Source of the DNA: Pegea sp. RAD2-039
Lineage: Eukaryota > Chordata > Thaliacea > Salpida > Salpidae
Reading direction: 5' to 3'
DNA length: 64,000 nt
Assembly (NCBI GenBank): GCA_034620365.1
Contig: JAQGEQ010000048.1
Span: 930,001 to 994,000, forward strand
Shown here: positions 11,164 through 21,900 of the stretch, in pieces
How positions within the stretch are numbered: position 1 is the stretch's first letter
How the letters are laid out: every line of letters starts with the position of its first letter
Position numbers and translations under genes: made by a program
Notes under the pieces: model-generated
The model's database searches: none
Seen by the model: only the letters and a program-made list of their open reading frames with translations
Told to the model about the DNA's origin: nothing

Positions 11164-12985
11164 TTAATTTTTAACTTTTAACTTCTTACTCATCAGATCT
11201 ATAAAAATGACTTTTGTAGCTTTATTATCATAAACAAGTTTTGATAAATTGGCAAATCTTACCTTCAGTTTAGCATCCTGACCAGCTTCGCTAATGATGA
11301 CCTTTAAAGCATCTTGAGTTGATTTTGGTTAGAAAACTAATAAGTCCTTCTTCGATTTATTTTGTTACCTTATTCTACCAATTTTTATTTCTTTTTAAAA
11401 CTAAGCTTGTAAAATCGATCTAAGACATTGACGTCAGGTGCCCTGAGGCCATTTTGTAGCTCAGTAAAATTTTGAAAAACTTTTTTAGAAGGTTTTGAAA
11501 AATATTTGTTATCTGAAATCAACATAAAATAAAACGTTACAAATATAGAACTCAGAAAAAATACAAACTTTACAATTTTAAAATGATAATATAAGTATAA
11601 TAGAAAATGGAATGAAAGAACATTTTGTCAATTCAAGTTTTTTGAATAATCAGTTCCAAACAGTTTTAGCTCCTCAAAATTAAGCTTTAGAAGAACTCAA
11701 ATCTTTAAGTTAGAAACAACTTAATAATTAAAAATTATACATTTTATTACTTTTTTTTTCTAATTTATTTAAAGTAATCATAAAATATTTTGCAAAAACG
11801 TTATGGTTAAAAACTTAAAATTAATTTTTTTAGTTCTCATAATATTTAAATTGAATCTAAACATATTTATTATATTAAAACTAAAAGTAGTAAATAAGTA
11901 ATTCACTATTTGTGTTTAAAGTGAACAATTTTTAAGTACAAAATAATCCTGCTGTATAAAACTTCTGATTAAAATTATTTTTTTCAAGATATTCATCAAG
12001 ACAGTTAAAGAGCTTATAAGGTCTTCTCAGTTTGCATTGGATTGCCATACACAAAAGCAATGTTAAAACATAAATAATATTTAAATTTAATCGGTAAAAT
12101 ACTAATAATATAATTTCAAAGATAAAATGTGAACATTTTGCTAAACATATTCAGCGTTTTTATTACTTCTTATCAATGATAAATTATTCATAATAAGTAC
12201 AAAATACTTTTATAATTATTTAAACTTACATCAATAACTGCTTTTGATATTTAAATTTTTTATTCAACGGTTTGAAAATTTAAACACTTAGATTATTTGC
12301 AATCACAGCATTTGATTAGTTTAATATCTGTATTCAAAACGCTTTCACAAAAAGTTGTAGAATTCTTTGATAAATTCTTTCAAATTAAATTTGTTAAGAA
12401 ATAATTTTTGCATATTCTATCCTCATCCTGTTTAAACCAGATTCAATGATAGTCAAGAAAAATCTTTTCTATAACCTTTTTGATGGGACAGCAATAAAGT
12501 TTCAACTGTCCCAATACAATATTTATCTACAAACTTAGAAAACTCGCTTATACCAAAACTTATCACTAAACTCTAAGTAATTGATAACTAGCCTATAAAA
12601 ATAGAATAGAAACTTATTACTAAAAAGTTGAATAATTAAAAGGTGACAAAAATGTATTCTATAAAATTATAATCAGCATTGCAAAGTAACTGATTGAAAA
12701 ATATTTTACTTGAACACTTTTAAGCACATGTACATTGATTAAAAGCAAAACGACAAGTAAATCAACTTAGAAGAACCTTCTATATGCGAGATTTGAAATC
12801 AGCCACGCCTTTCTACACCAACTAGTTATATTCTCTATACTTACTTTTCTATTTCAACGTTTTTCTTCCTAAATTGAGCTTCTACAGCCTTGTTCAGCAC
12901 ATACACTAAAACGTCTACCGCCTCAGGCAAATCGAGAAGCTTCTCAACATGTTCAACTAAAACCTTCTTTTTATTATCAGCAGTT
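11164..12985 (-). CDS. Unrecognised multi-exon gene or gene remnant (partial model)
   Basis: Two adjacent minus-strand exons fit together in frame. The first is 11512-11402, preceded by a clear TTTCAG acceptor. The second is 11312-11164, ending in TAA. They are joined by an 88-nt intron with compatible phases (2+108+1 and 2+147 nt) and encode about 85 C-terminal residues, lysine-rich, including 'LRAPDVNVLDRFYKL' and 'VIISEAGQDAKLKV'. A further likely exon lies at about 12985-12845, with 'LLDLPEAVDVLVYVLNKAVE' inside a helical, charged stretch and a consensus GTAAGT donor, but its phase does not join directly to the 11512 exon, so at least one exon is missing from the model. No start codon was found. 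I do not recognise the family. It may be a live gene with exons I could not place, or a partly decayed copy. Confidence 0.4.
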
Positions 12986-14434
12986 AGTTACTTTTTGCAA
13001 AATTAGACTTGATATGTTTTTTCTATTCGACAAAAATAAAACCTATACTTTGTTACACTGAAATAAACTGAAGGACTTTTTGTAAGGATAAACTTATTTG
13101 TTAGTTGTACTGTAGATAAACATATCATAATATTTAAATAAATATTGATAGAGGTTATTGATGACTTAGGTATAAATAGAATAATTAAAGTCATATTTAT
13201 AATAATTTTTATAATATTTAATAATATTTTTCATGGCGATAAAACTTATTGGCGCTACATACATTTTATTTTTCTAGAAAATGACAAATAATTTGAAATA
13301 AACTGCCTTAGTCTATAAACTGAAATAAAACTTGTTATTCAGTTCAAATGAGTATATGAAGTACGAATATCAAAATGATATTTTATATTTGGAAAGTATA
13401 CCTTTATTTGATTAAATAAAAAATTTAGTTATTAATGATGCATTTTAAAAAGATTATTCTAAAAACTTATTTTGATTGCAAAATAGTTAATTATTTTAAC
13501 TTATTTTAATTAGTTTGTGATGCAAAAATTACTTCACTAAAATGAAGAAAGTTGATAAATCAAAAAAAAATCCTAAGAAACATCTGAGCTATAGTTACTT
13601 TATTCAAATAATTTGTCATCAAAAGTTTTTTATCAAAACAGAGAAAGACTTTAAATCATGATGGAAAGTTTTATTATGTTAATATTTATTTTTTAATTTT
13701 AATAAATATTTATATTGATAATAGATAGATAACTAATTCAAGAAATAAGATTAAATAGTTTTTATTTTGAAAAGTTGTTTAAGAAAATTGGAAAGTATCT
13801 TATTAGAATGTACTTTTTAGAGCTTTGTATGAATATTTAATTTTGAAAACTAAAATCATTTCGTGACAAAAGTAGAAACCATAAAATGTGTTTACAGTAC
13901 TTGCTTTAAAATATTATAAAAAGATAAAAAAATCACAGAAACTATTTGTAAATAGACATTTCATTTATTTATCACATTAGATATTATTTTTTGTTGTATA
14001 TATTACATATCTATATTTGGTAAAACTTTGTGAAGCGTTTATTTACAATAATAATTTAGACTTTGTAAATATTTGTACGTGATTTAATCTAGCATAAGAT
14101 TACTTTTAGATTAATTTTCAAGAAACGCATCTCTATTAATTTCTTTCCAACTTAGTTTCATCTTTATTAGTGAAAACCTTTATGATTAAAATTTGGAAAA
14201 TCTTTTTCATAAAATGAATATTTAGACAAAATAAATGTAAGAAGTTTTTTGCTTTTCCAAATGTTAGTGATAGTGATATCATAAAGCTATTTATTCAAGC
14301 CATTAAATATATTTCAAGAAACTCGTAGTTTTTATTAAAATATTTTGTGTTTATAATATGCATATAGTCACGTGTTTCAGTTGTTTTATGTAGTTTCAGA
14401 GAAAATTTTGCGTTTTAGGAAAGTTTTTTGAATA
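12986..14434. other. Intergenic, AT-rich
   Basis: Nothing beyond AT-rich sequence. The minus-strand open frame at 13003-13194 has no splice context or family resemblance and is not accepted as a gene. Confidence 0.45.
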
Positions 14435-15147
14435 ATGGATCCGATTACAGAAAAAAACGATTGCAAGAAGGTTTTACAAATGACTCTAAAGCAATTACAA
14501 GATTTTCATCAGGCAAATAAAGAAATTGAACAAAATAATGATGAATTTTTAAAACAGTTGAATGAAGCAAATCTAAATAAGGAAGAGCTTCTGCTAGAGG
14601 TATAAAAATGTAGCATTGTTTGCCTAACTGTAACATGTAAAATCAGAATCTATTAAAGATTATTTTCTACAAACTTTATATTTTGACAAATAGATGTATC
14701 CACTAAAAACTCTAATATACTATCATTTTATAAAGTTATATGTTTTTCTGTTTTACTAATCTAATATTCAAGCAGCTAATGAATTGTCGACGCAAACTTG
14801 TTGAAAGTGAAAATGAGTTGAAGACTTTTCGCAGGCGTTTTCTGATTCAATCTTCAAGAGAAGATTATAACTATTCTGAACAGAGAATACTGATTACGCA
14901 TCAAAACAATACTATCAAGGTAAACTAGAGTTAAATTAATACCATATAACTAAAATGTTTTCAATTATTCCTCTGACAGAAATTAGAAAAAGAAAATGAA
15001 AATCTCAAGAACGGTAATAAGAATTTAATAGATGTGATGAACTATGGTGTGAAGCTCATGGAAGAAATGATTTATAGTCAAAAGAAACTAAAAGATATCG
15101 TATATGAAGATAACGATACTGAAACAACATCATTAACTGTAAACTAA
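14435..15147 (+). CDS. Small coiled-coil protein, uncharacterised
   Basis: Three exons: 14435-14599, 14776-14919 and 14980-15147. All are in phase 0, with GT donors and CAG acceptors, and give 158 aa from ATG to TAA. The protein is almost entirely hydrophilic and rich in Lys, Glu, Asn and Gln. Residues about 10-60 ('VLQMTLKQLQDFHQANKEIE') and about 104-125 ('KLEKENENLKNGNKNLIDVM') have a coiled-coil heptad look. There is no signal peptide or membrane segment, so it is probably cytosolic or nuclear. I cannot assign it to a family. Low-complexity coiled coils of this size occur in centrosomal, kinetochore and scaffold proteins, and no specific role is claimed. The clean frame across two introns is the evidence that it is a real gene. 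Intron sizes are 176 and 60 nt. Confidence 0.7.
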
Positions 15148-15448
15148 CCTTCTGTTTTCTTAATGCTATCTAGAAATTGTTACCCTAATACTCTTTTGAA
15201 GTTTCTTTGATAAAACTGAAGTCAGCAGTTAACTGAAATTCAATTCTACTCAAAGATTAGGCTTACAATTTATATCACAAGAAAAACAATATTTAAGTGA
15301 CTTTATCTGATCATGAACTCATTCTAAAACAAATAAAAATTTTATAAACATGTTGTATTTATTGTAACAGCTTCAAATAGCGAATATTTAAAGGCAATTA
15401 CTAAAATGTGAAGAAAATTTACGCGTATCAACATATAAGCAACCATTA
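15148..15448. other. 3' flank of coiled-coil gene
   Basis: AT-rich, no coding potential seen. It probably includes the 3' UTR of the upstream gene. Confidence 0.4.
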
Positions 15449-15530
15449 GGCTGGGTGTTGTGGCGGGCGCCTGTAACCCAGCTGCTAAGAAGTATGAAGT
15501 TAGAAGCTTGTGATCGAGTGCTTGTTTAAA
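15449..15530 (+). ncRNA. 7SL (SRP) RNA Alu-domain-like fragment
   Basis: A GC-rich island begins with GGCTGGGTGTTGTGGCGGGC, followed by GCCTGTAACCCAGCTGCT and, about 35 nt later, GTGATCGAGTGCTTG. This is the order of the 5' Alu domain of metazoan SRP RNA (GG-CG-GGTGGC..GCGCCTGTAA-CCCAGCTACT..GGATCGCTTGAG). The match then fades into AT-rich sequence, and no S domain is recognisable in the next 300 nt. It is therefore more likely a truncated 7SL pseudogene or 7SL-derived element than a functional SRP RNA gene. The assignment rests on memory of the conserved core and was not tested by covariance search. Confidence 0.55.
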
Positions 15531-16079
15531 ATTCTGCTTAGTTCTTTATAATTCTATCTAGCTTACATGTTCGCTATAAGAGCTGTTGAATTTGTAACTC
15601 TCAGCCAGCTGTTGAGTAAATAGATAACGAGGTTTTTGAATTTTTTAATATAGAAAGCTTTTTAATTATCACTGAGAAATTTACTTAGTTGAAACAATTT
15701 TTCAATTACAGACTTTTGTTGCTGATGATTTATTTGTTTGATAATTTTACAATAAACTTATTTTAAATAATTTTAGAATTTAAATAATAATTTTCTAATT
15801 TGGCAGTATAAAAAAAAGCTTTTCAACCAACAAAAGATTTATGAACAACAAAATCTCTTCATAGAAAACATACCACAAAACTGCCTCACCAAATAAAACT
15901 CGAAAACTGTACTCTAGAATTAACATCGGTTATAAGTTTTTATTTAAAGTGAATAAAGTTCTCTTTTTTACACGATTATAACATCAAGTTTAAGTTATAA
16001 ATCGATTATTTTCACGTAGTGTTGATATACTTTTAAAGGGTATTTTTTGGGAGCTTACTTCTTATTTTTAGAATGAAAA
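15531..16079. other. Intergenic, AT-rich
   Basis: No gene seen between the 7SL-like fragment and the first copy of the dispersed repeat. Confidence 0.4.
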
Positions 16080-16250
16080 GTTAAAAAACCTGGGTAGAAG
16101 GGTCTTATTAATCTTTTTAATGAAAACACTTCTAGAAGACGCAAAACTTTAAATATAAAGTCGGAGTCGGAGCCTCGTAGGCAGTTTGTTGCTGTACTTT
16201 GGCCTACAACATGGCTGTTCTTGGCCGAAGCACGCGATTTCTTGTTCTTT
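16080..16250 (-). repeat. Dispersed repeat family, copy 1 (internally deleted)
   Basis: Read on the minus strand it begins CGTGCTTCGGCCAAGAACAG and continues through a 'CTCCGACT..AAAGTTTTGCG' segment to 'ATTAATAAGACCCTTCTACCC'-like sequence, as in the copies at about 17312-17640 and 25597-25925. It lacks about 130-160 nt of the internal part. The higher G+C content than the surroundings and the opposite orientation support a mobile origin. Confidence 0.65.
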
Positions 16251-16474
16251 TTATTTTTGAAATTTGTTTTTTTATGAAACTTTTTAAAATCCTATAAACC
16301 TAGCTTTTCTAACTTCATCAATCAGAATTCTAATGAAAAAGTCTGCAAACCATTTAAGCAAAAGACTAGACAAACTATTGCTGTTAAAATAAGCCTTTTT
16401 AATAATTAGAAAGTAGAGGGTGGCAGCAAAAATCGTTGGTATTAAACACATTTATTTTTGAGATAAACAGGGAG

Positions 16475-16693
16475 TTAGAAGAATATTGGTTCATACTTTT
16501 TGGTCTTAGCTTTAGGCGTTAGACTACGTGTAGATTGTGAGACTTGAACACCATCGATATCTGAAGAGGATAATTAAATATTCCCAAAATGAATGAAACA
16601 AGTTACAAACCTTGGAAGAGTCGATGAGCTCCATCACTTTTGGTTGTATCTAGTTCTTTTGAGCTTGGTTCAGCTACAAAGGTAGTAGTCAGA
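16475..16693 (-). pseudogene. Duplicated 3' end of the KIF4-type kinesin gene
   Basis: This is a copy of the last two coding exons of the kinesin at 18922-23977: a partial exon 22 counterpart (16693-16611), the intron, and a truncated exon 23 counterpart (16560-16475). Splice sites and reading frame are intact over both pieces, but TAA follows 'KYEPIFF', about 17 codons earlier than the true C-terminus. Upstream, the copied exon abuts unrelated sequence carrying a short minus-strand open frame (16787-16689, 'KPIFLPTKSSRPIYIKTPP'). No motor domain accompanies it. It is either a truncated tandem duplicate or 3' exons captured by another transcript. Confidence 0.7.
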
Positions 16694-16699
16694 CTAACA

Positions 16700-17311
16700 A
16701 GCGTTTAACGTGTGGTGGAGTTTTGATATAAATGGGACGGGAGCTTTTAGTAGGAAGAAAGATAGGTTTCTTCTGTGAAGACTTCATTAAGCTTGCATTT
16801 TAAACTAGCGAGTGGCAGATAGGTGTTAATATTTTTAAAGTTAGAAGTTAGGATTGACCATATTATCATTAGGGACATTTGTAGATAGATTAAACTAAAT
16901 TTCAAAATAAATAACAGAATGGTCGCAGCTAGAAGAAAAGAAAGAATTAACAGAACAGCAGTTTTTTAAGTTCCTGGGTTTAACAAAATAACATTTTGCT
17001 TTCTATATTTCTAACTTAATAGATATTATTTGTGAGAATGTGTGTTAGCAGGAAGTGCTCTCTTCAGGCACCCTCCTTCACGTTTATTGAAATAAATAAA
17101 TAATACAAAATGTGACATTTTGGATGAGTAAGTTAAGAAGTTTGTAATTGTAAAATGGAGAAAGGTGTTATGGGTAAAATCATTTAAACAGAGAGGAGTA
17201 GTCTAATCTTATACAAATTGAAATCTCTTGGCAAGTGAAAATAAATATCACTATGGATAGTATCATTTATAACATTGCACAAATTAAATAGCATTGATCT
17301 ATTTTGAGACA
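16700..17311. other. Intergenic between kinesin duplicate and repeat copy 2
   Basis: Only short open pieces are seen: minus strand 16787-16689, and plus strand 16917-16991 (25 codons, charged). Neither can be built into a gene model. Confidence 0.35.
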
Positions 17312-17640
17312 TCTAGAAGAAGGAGAAATGGCCTGCTTCGGCCGAGAAGGTCATGATGTGAGCCAGTGCATATATGATATATATACTATGTAGTTGTTCT
17401 CCATACATTAGGAATTCACTCACCAGGCCAACAAGGTATTTTGTGGAACAAAGGACTGATGCAGCTACGCCCAGCTGGCGTTATAGGACCTGCCAAAACG
17501 ACACTGATTACGAACTGCCTGCGAGACTCCAACTTTAAATTCGGAGTTTTGCGTTTCTTAGAAGTGTTGTCATTAACCAGATTAATAAGGCCCTTTTACC
17601 CTTTTTTACCGTTTATGGATTTTCCCCTGTCGTAAGGAAT
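17312..17640 (+). repeat. Dispersed repeat family, copy 2
   Basis: An element of about 330 nt starting near AGAAGGAGAAATGGCCTGCT and containing TTCGGCCGAGAAGGTCATGA, an 'ACTCCAAC..GGAGTTTTGCG' inverted segment and GAAGTGTTGTCATTAACCAG, followed by 'AAGGCCCTTTTACCC'. The same blocks appear in the same order at 25597-25925. Size and structure suggest a SINE or MITE-like non-autonomous element. No clear tRNA A/B boxes or coding capacity were seen, and the plus-strand open frame within it (17441-17635) is not a gene. Confidence 0.7.
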
Positions 17641-17686
17641 TTAAGAAAGTATATAAATACTAATTTGAATTTATACTTTAGTTAAG

Positions 17687-17971
17687 AAGGTCGACATAAA
17701 AAACTTTAAAGCCAACTTTGATAACTGGGAAGGAACCTAAATTTGTATAAACTTGTTGAACTTCATTATAATTGATCTGTTATTAAAAGATCTTGAAGCA
17801 GTTCAATACGACGCGTTGACGTCGCCTTTCATCAAATATATTTTATTCTTGGCCGACTTTAGGAAAGTTAAAAATCTTGTTTTGATCTTCCGTAATAGAC
17901 TAGGGGATACTGAAGACACATAAGTCGAAAGAGTTCTTTGCAGAAATTTCAGCTGGGCGTTCTATAGCTGA
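17687..17971 (+). pseudogene. Decayed open frame, unrecognised
   Basis: One frame reads as protein-like sequence interrupted by stops at 17738-17740, 17921-17923 and 17969-17971. The 60-codon central part (17741-17920) contains 'LEAVQYDALTSPFIKYILFL' and 'VKNLVLIFRNRLGDTED'. It lacks a start codon and convincing splice sites, and is most simply a decayed coding fragment from a host gene or a transposable element. I do not recognise the family. Confidence 0.3.
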
Positions 17972-18838
17972 TGATGTTTAAGTTGCTTTTCATGAAGGTA
18001 ATTTGAATCTTTAAAGTGCTTTAGTCACATCAGCACATAAGTTTCTTAGCTTCAATCCCATTTATCAATTATTTCAAAAAATGTCGACTTTTCAAACTGT
18101 GGTTTTAACCCTGTGCGAACCTTGGCAAAACAGAACTAATTTATCTCGGTTTAATGATCATTTTACATTCTTTATACAATATGTAAAAAGACCAGAAGAG
18201 AACAATGGCTTCGTTTTGGTATTGAGCATTTGAAATATTTTTTTTATTTCATGCACTGTATTCCTGATGATATTTTATTATTTAAATAGAATTTAAACAT
18301 TCAACATTTAATACTACGACTTTATTTATTTAGTGAAATAGGTTTGTTGCTCTGCATGGAAAGAATCTCAGAGTCTTGCTCATTGGCATTTGGCCAGATC
18401 TATCAACTAAACTTTGGATTGTTTTTCATCCAACTCTTGTGTACATCAGACAAGCCTGTAGCAGTTCAACTCTCTTTATACTATCACCACCCTTGCTTTT
18501 GGGTATAGGATTTCGTAAAAGCATTAAGCGTGACACATTTTTTGATGTTCATTGTTCTAGTTGATAGTAATCAGTGAATGCCAAGTGTGAAAATATCAAT
18601 GAAAATTTGAAGATTAATTGAACTTTAATTTTTAAACCAAATTTAACAAAAATGTAGCCACAACAGATGAATAAATTTATGAAAAAAATGATACACGAAA
18701 TGAATTGGTAGCAGAATAAATAATAAACAGAAAACAAGACTGTTGCTTGAGGTTTTAACAAGCATTTCATACCTCACCAAATCTTTTGATTAAAAATCAA
18801 ATTATTCTTAAATTTCAGGTCTAAAAAAATTGTACAAG
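17972..18838. other. Intergenic downstream of kinesin
   Basis: AT-rich. The open frames on both strands (18376-18564 plus, 18549-18770 minus) look like chance translations without family resemblance. Confidence 0.4.
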
Positions 18839-18844
18839 TTTATT
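18839..18844 (-). terminator. Poly(A) signal of the kinesin gene
   Basis: AATAAA on the minus strand, 78 nt beyond the kinesin stop codon, a normal 3' UTR distance. Confidence 0.5.
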
Positions 18845-18921
18845 GTCAGCTGATATTTGATGACAGACTACTAATAAGGCACAACGAGTCGGTAACAAGA
18901 ATTACTCGAATCAACATTTTC

Positions 18922-21900
18922 TCAGTCAGAATATTCATTATTTTTTCTATGTTTGAGAGGAATAGGAGATTCGAAGAATATTGGTTCATACTTTTTGGTT
19001 TTGGCTTTAGGCGTTAGAATACATGTAGATTGTGAGACTTGAACGCCATCGATATCTGAAGAGGATAATTAAATTTTTCCAAAATGAATGAAACAAGTTA
19101 CAAACCTTGGAAGAGTCGATGAGCTCCATCACTTTTGGTTGTATCTGGTTCTTTTGAGCTTGGTTCAGCTACAAAGGTAGTATTCAGACTTGTAAAAACT
19201 TTATTGGTGTCAGTGCTGGAAGTGAATGTTGTATTCATGATTTGTATCTCTTCTTTAGATTCATCTTCATGATTCTACAAGAGATTAGCATTCAATGGAA
19301 ATAGCGTTGGTGAAAGTGGAACTTACTGAAGACGACAATGGACGGATCGCGCATTTATCGACGTCACAGTTACAATTTTCATCACATATACGACCTGCTT
19401 TAAAACACGAGCATCTTTTATCTTTACATTTTGATGCAACACATGAGCAACGTTTCCCAATAAATTCCTGCAGTAAATAATCAGATTATTTTATTTCTTT
19501 TCAATTTGTTCTTCAACCTTTTTTTTACGATTCAATATTGGCGTAGGAACGTACTCATCGCCGGAGTCTTGCTCCGTATACTCTTGTAGACTTTTATCAA
19601 GGGAAAGATTAGGTTCGAACTGTTGACAGAAGATTGTAAATGAACAATCATCAGATGTTTATTGAAATAATTACCTTCATTCGTTTCGTATTTTCTTCTT
19701 TTTTCTGTAATCTCTTAGGTTTTGCATTCTGAAAGAAAACAATCAAATAAAAAATATTGATAGATACAATAAAATGACTACCAACTTGTGATTTATTTTG
19801 TGATGAAGTGCTTGCATCATGATCACAACTGGCTTTGTACAACTGATTTGTTAACAAACGAACCTGGGTAGAAGTGATTTTACTTGGAGTAAAATTGACT
19901 TGCAACAAAATCTACTTTTTCGCTGCTTTCATATTCAACTTTTTCCATCAAAGCTTGCATTCCTTGAACTTCTTTTACTAACTCATCACCCCTTTCTTGT
20001 TGAGCTTTTTCATTCCTTCTAACAATTTCATTTTCGATTCGTTCATCAACACACTAGAAATGAAAAGAACTTTGTTTATTATTCTAAGTCAAGCTGAAAA
20101 CATACTTCAAGTATTAGTATCTTCAGAAATAAACTTGAATGTAAATAAAAAGAAGTTGAATATTCACCAAATTCATCAAATACTTCATCACGGAACGTAA
20201 CTCTTGTACGGAACTGATACTTGATAATCGACCTTCATACGAAGACATTGATTCTTTAGCTCCTTCTATCATATCATTTAGTTCTTTGACTTGCGCTTCT
20301 TTAATTTCAATCAAATTAGTGAGCTGACGCCGATGAACTGCTTCAGCTTGTTGATCTGTTATACAAAGAGTTCTTCTCTGAAACAAACAAGGTTAGTTGA
20401 GATTTTGAAGATAATCATCAACTGACTCTTTTCTTGGTTTTCTGTTCGCTTTCATCTAACAGTCTCACTTCTTCTTTCAAATTAGCCATCTCTTCTTCTA
20501 TACTCTTCAAAATTTTCTTGGCACTTTGAGCCATACATCGTACATCAAGCTCATTTGTGACCAGGTTCTACCACAAAATGAATAGATGTGGAAACAGATC
20601 GAGAAATTTATCCAGCACGTACCTTCCACTTATGCGAACTATTTTCCGCTTTTTTAGATTGAATGAGATTCCGTTTATTCTTCACTTGCTTCTGTTTCAT
20701 CAAAAGCTCATTTAATCGTCGCGTAACAGCAGCAACTTCTTCATCTTTACGTTTCAACACATTCGACTGTTTTTTACATTTGATTTCCATTCTAGAAATG
20801 ACAGCCTGCCGCTTGCGATCTAATTTCTGCAGCTGCTTCACTTCATTTTCTTTATTTTTTCTCCATTGCAAGTATTTTTTGTTTGTGTCTTTCATTTCTT
20901 TCATCAGCTTGATTCTTGTACTTTTCAAATTTGAAATATCGCTGAAATAGTTGAAGAAATTAGCAACAAGTTTGAAGCAAGCAGCAAATGTCTCACCCGT
21001 TCAATTTTACGATTTTATTGTCACTTTGTGCTTTCATTTTGACCAACTTTTCATTTTCCCGTTTTTCAATTTTTAACTTTTTAATCTCCTCTTCAAGCTT
21101 TGAAATCTGTTTTTGTCGTTGTTCTTTAGTGCTGAGATTGAAGCATCTTGTAAAGCCACTTGTAATTACTTTCACCACAAACACTTACATCTTTGATTCT
21201 TTCGTTTTTGTTGCATTTTCAAGAGCAGCCTGTAGTTTGTTCTTTTCAAACTCAAGTTTGCCGATCTGACTATCCAGTTTAGTGACTTGTTCTTCATATT
21301 TCTTTTTTAAAGAGACGATAGCTGTTTGATCTGTCATTTTACGGACTGTTTCTTCCTATTAGATGAACAGATGAATTTTTACAAATAAGTTGATTTAGGA
21401 AGTAATTTTTATGCAAGAGCGGCGACTAACTTTCAGTTGGATTGATTCGGAAATCTCACGGAGTTTTTGAGTTAAACAAGCCGTGTGGAGGACATGTTGT
21501 TGCTTCTCTACCTCAGACACATTTACTGCAGATAAATTCATCTCAATTACGTCACAAAGAACATCGAATCGACGAAATGTCTGATCGCGAAACAACTTTC
21601 AACTTACTATGAGCTGAATCATTAGCAGTTTCAGGAAATGAATCATTCACATTTGATGAGTTGCTCACATCGGTTATATCTATCGTATCTACATCTTTAG
21701 TAATGTCTTCTGAATCAACCTAAAGTCAACATCATCATCATCTGTTGAGCAACTTACCGTATTGAGCACTAACCTTAACTTTAAGAACATCTTCATGTAA
21801 TTTACGCAATTTTTTGACACAGTCTTGTTCTTGATCTTTACCACTGAATTCGTTTTCAATTAATGACAAATCATGAGTGTCATCACAAACATCTCTTGCA

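Noticed and set aside
11944..12060. Minus-strand frame of about 40 codons with 'RRPYKLFNCLDEYLEKNNF'
   Set aside because: It could be the missing exon of the unrecognised gene at 11164-12985, but neither acceptor nor donor phase fits the flanking exons.
16917..16991. 25-codon charged plus-strand frame after an AACAG
   Set aside because: Looks like an exon but cannot be connected to any other exon. Too short to claim.
17441..17635. 64-codon plus-strand open frame
   Set aside because: It lies wholly inside repeat copy 2, and the related copy does not conserve the frame.
20663..21269. Plus-strand open frames of 93-95 codons
   Set aside because: They are antisense to the kinesin coiled-coil exons. 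The Phe/Ser-rich composition is the mirror of Lys/Glu codons.
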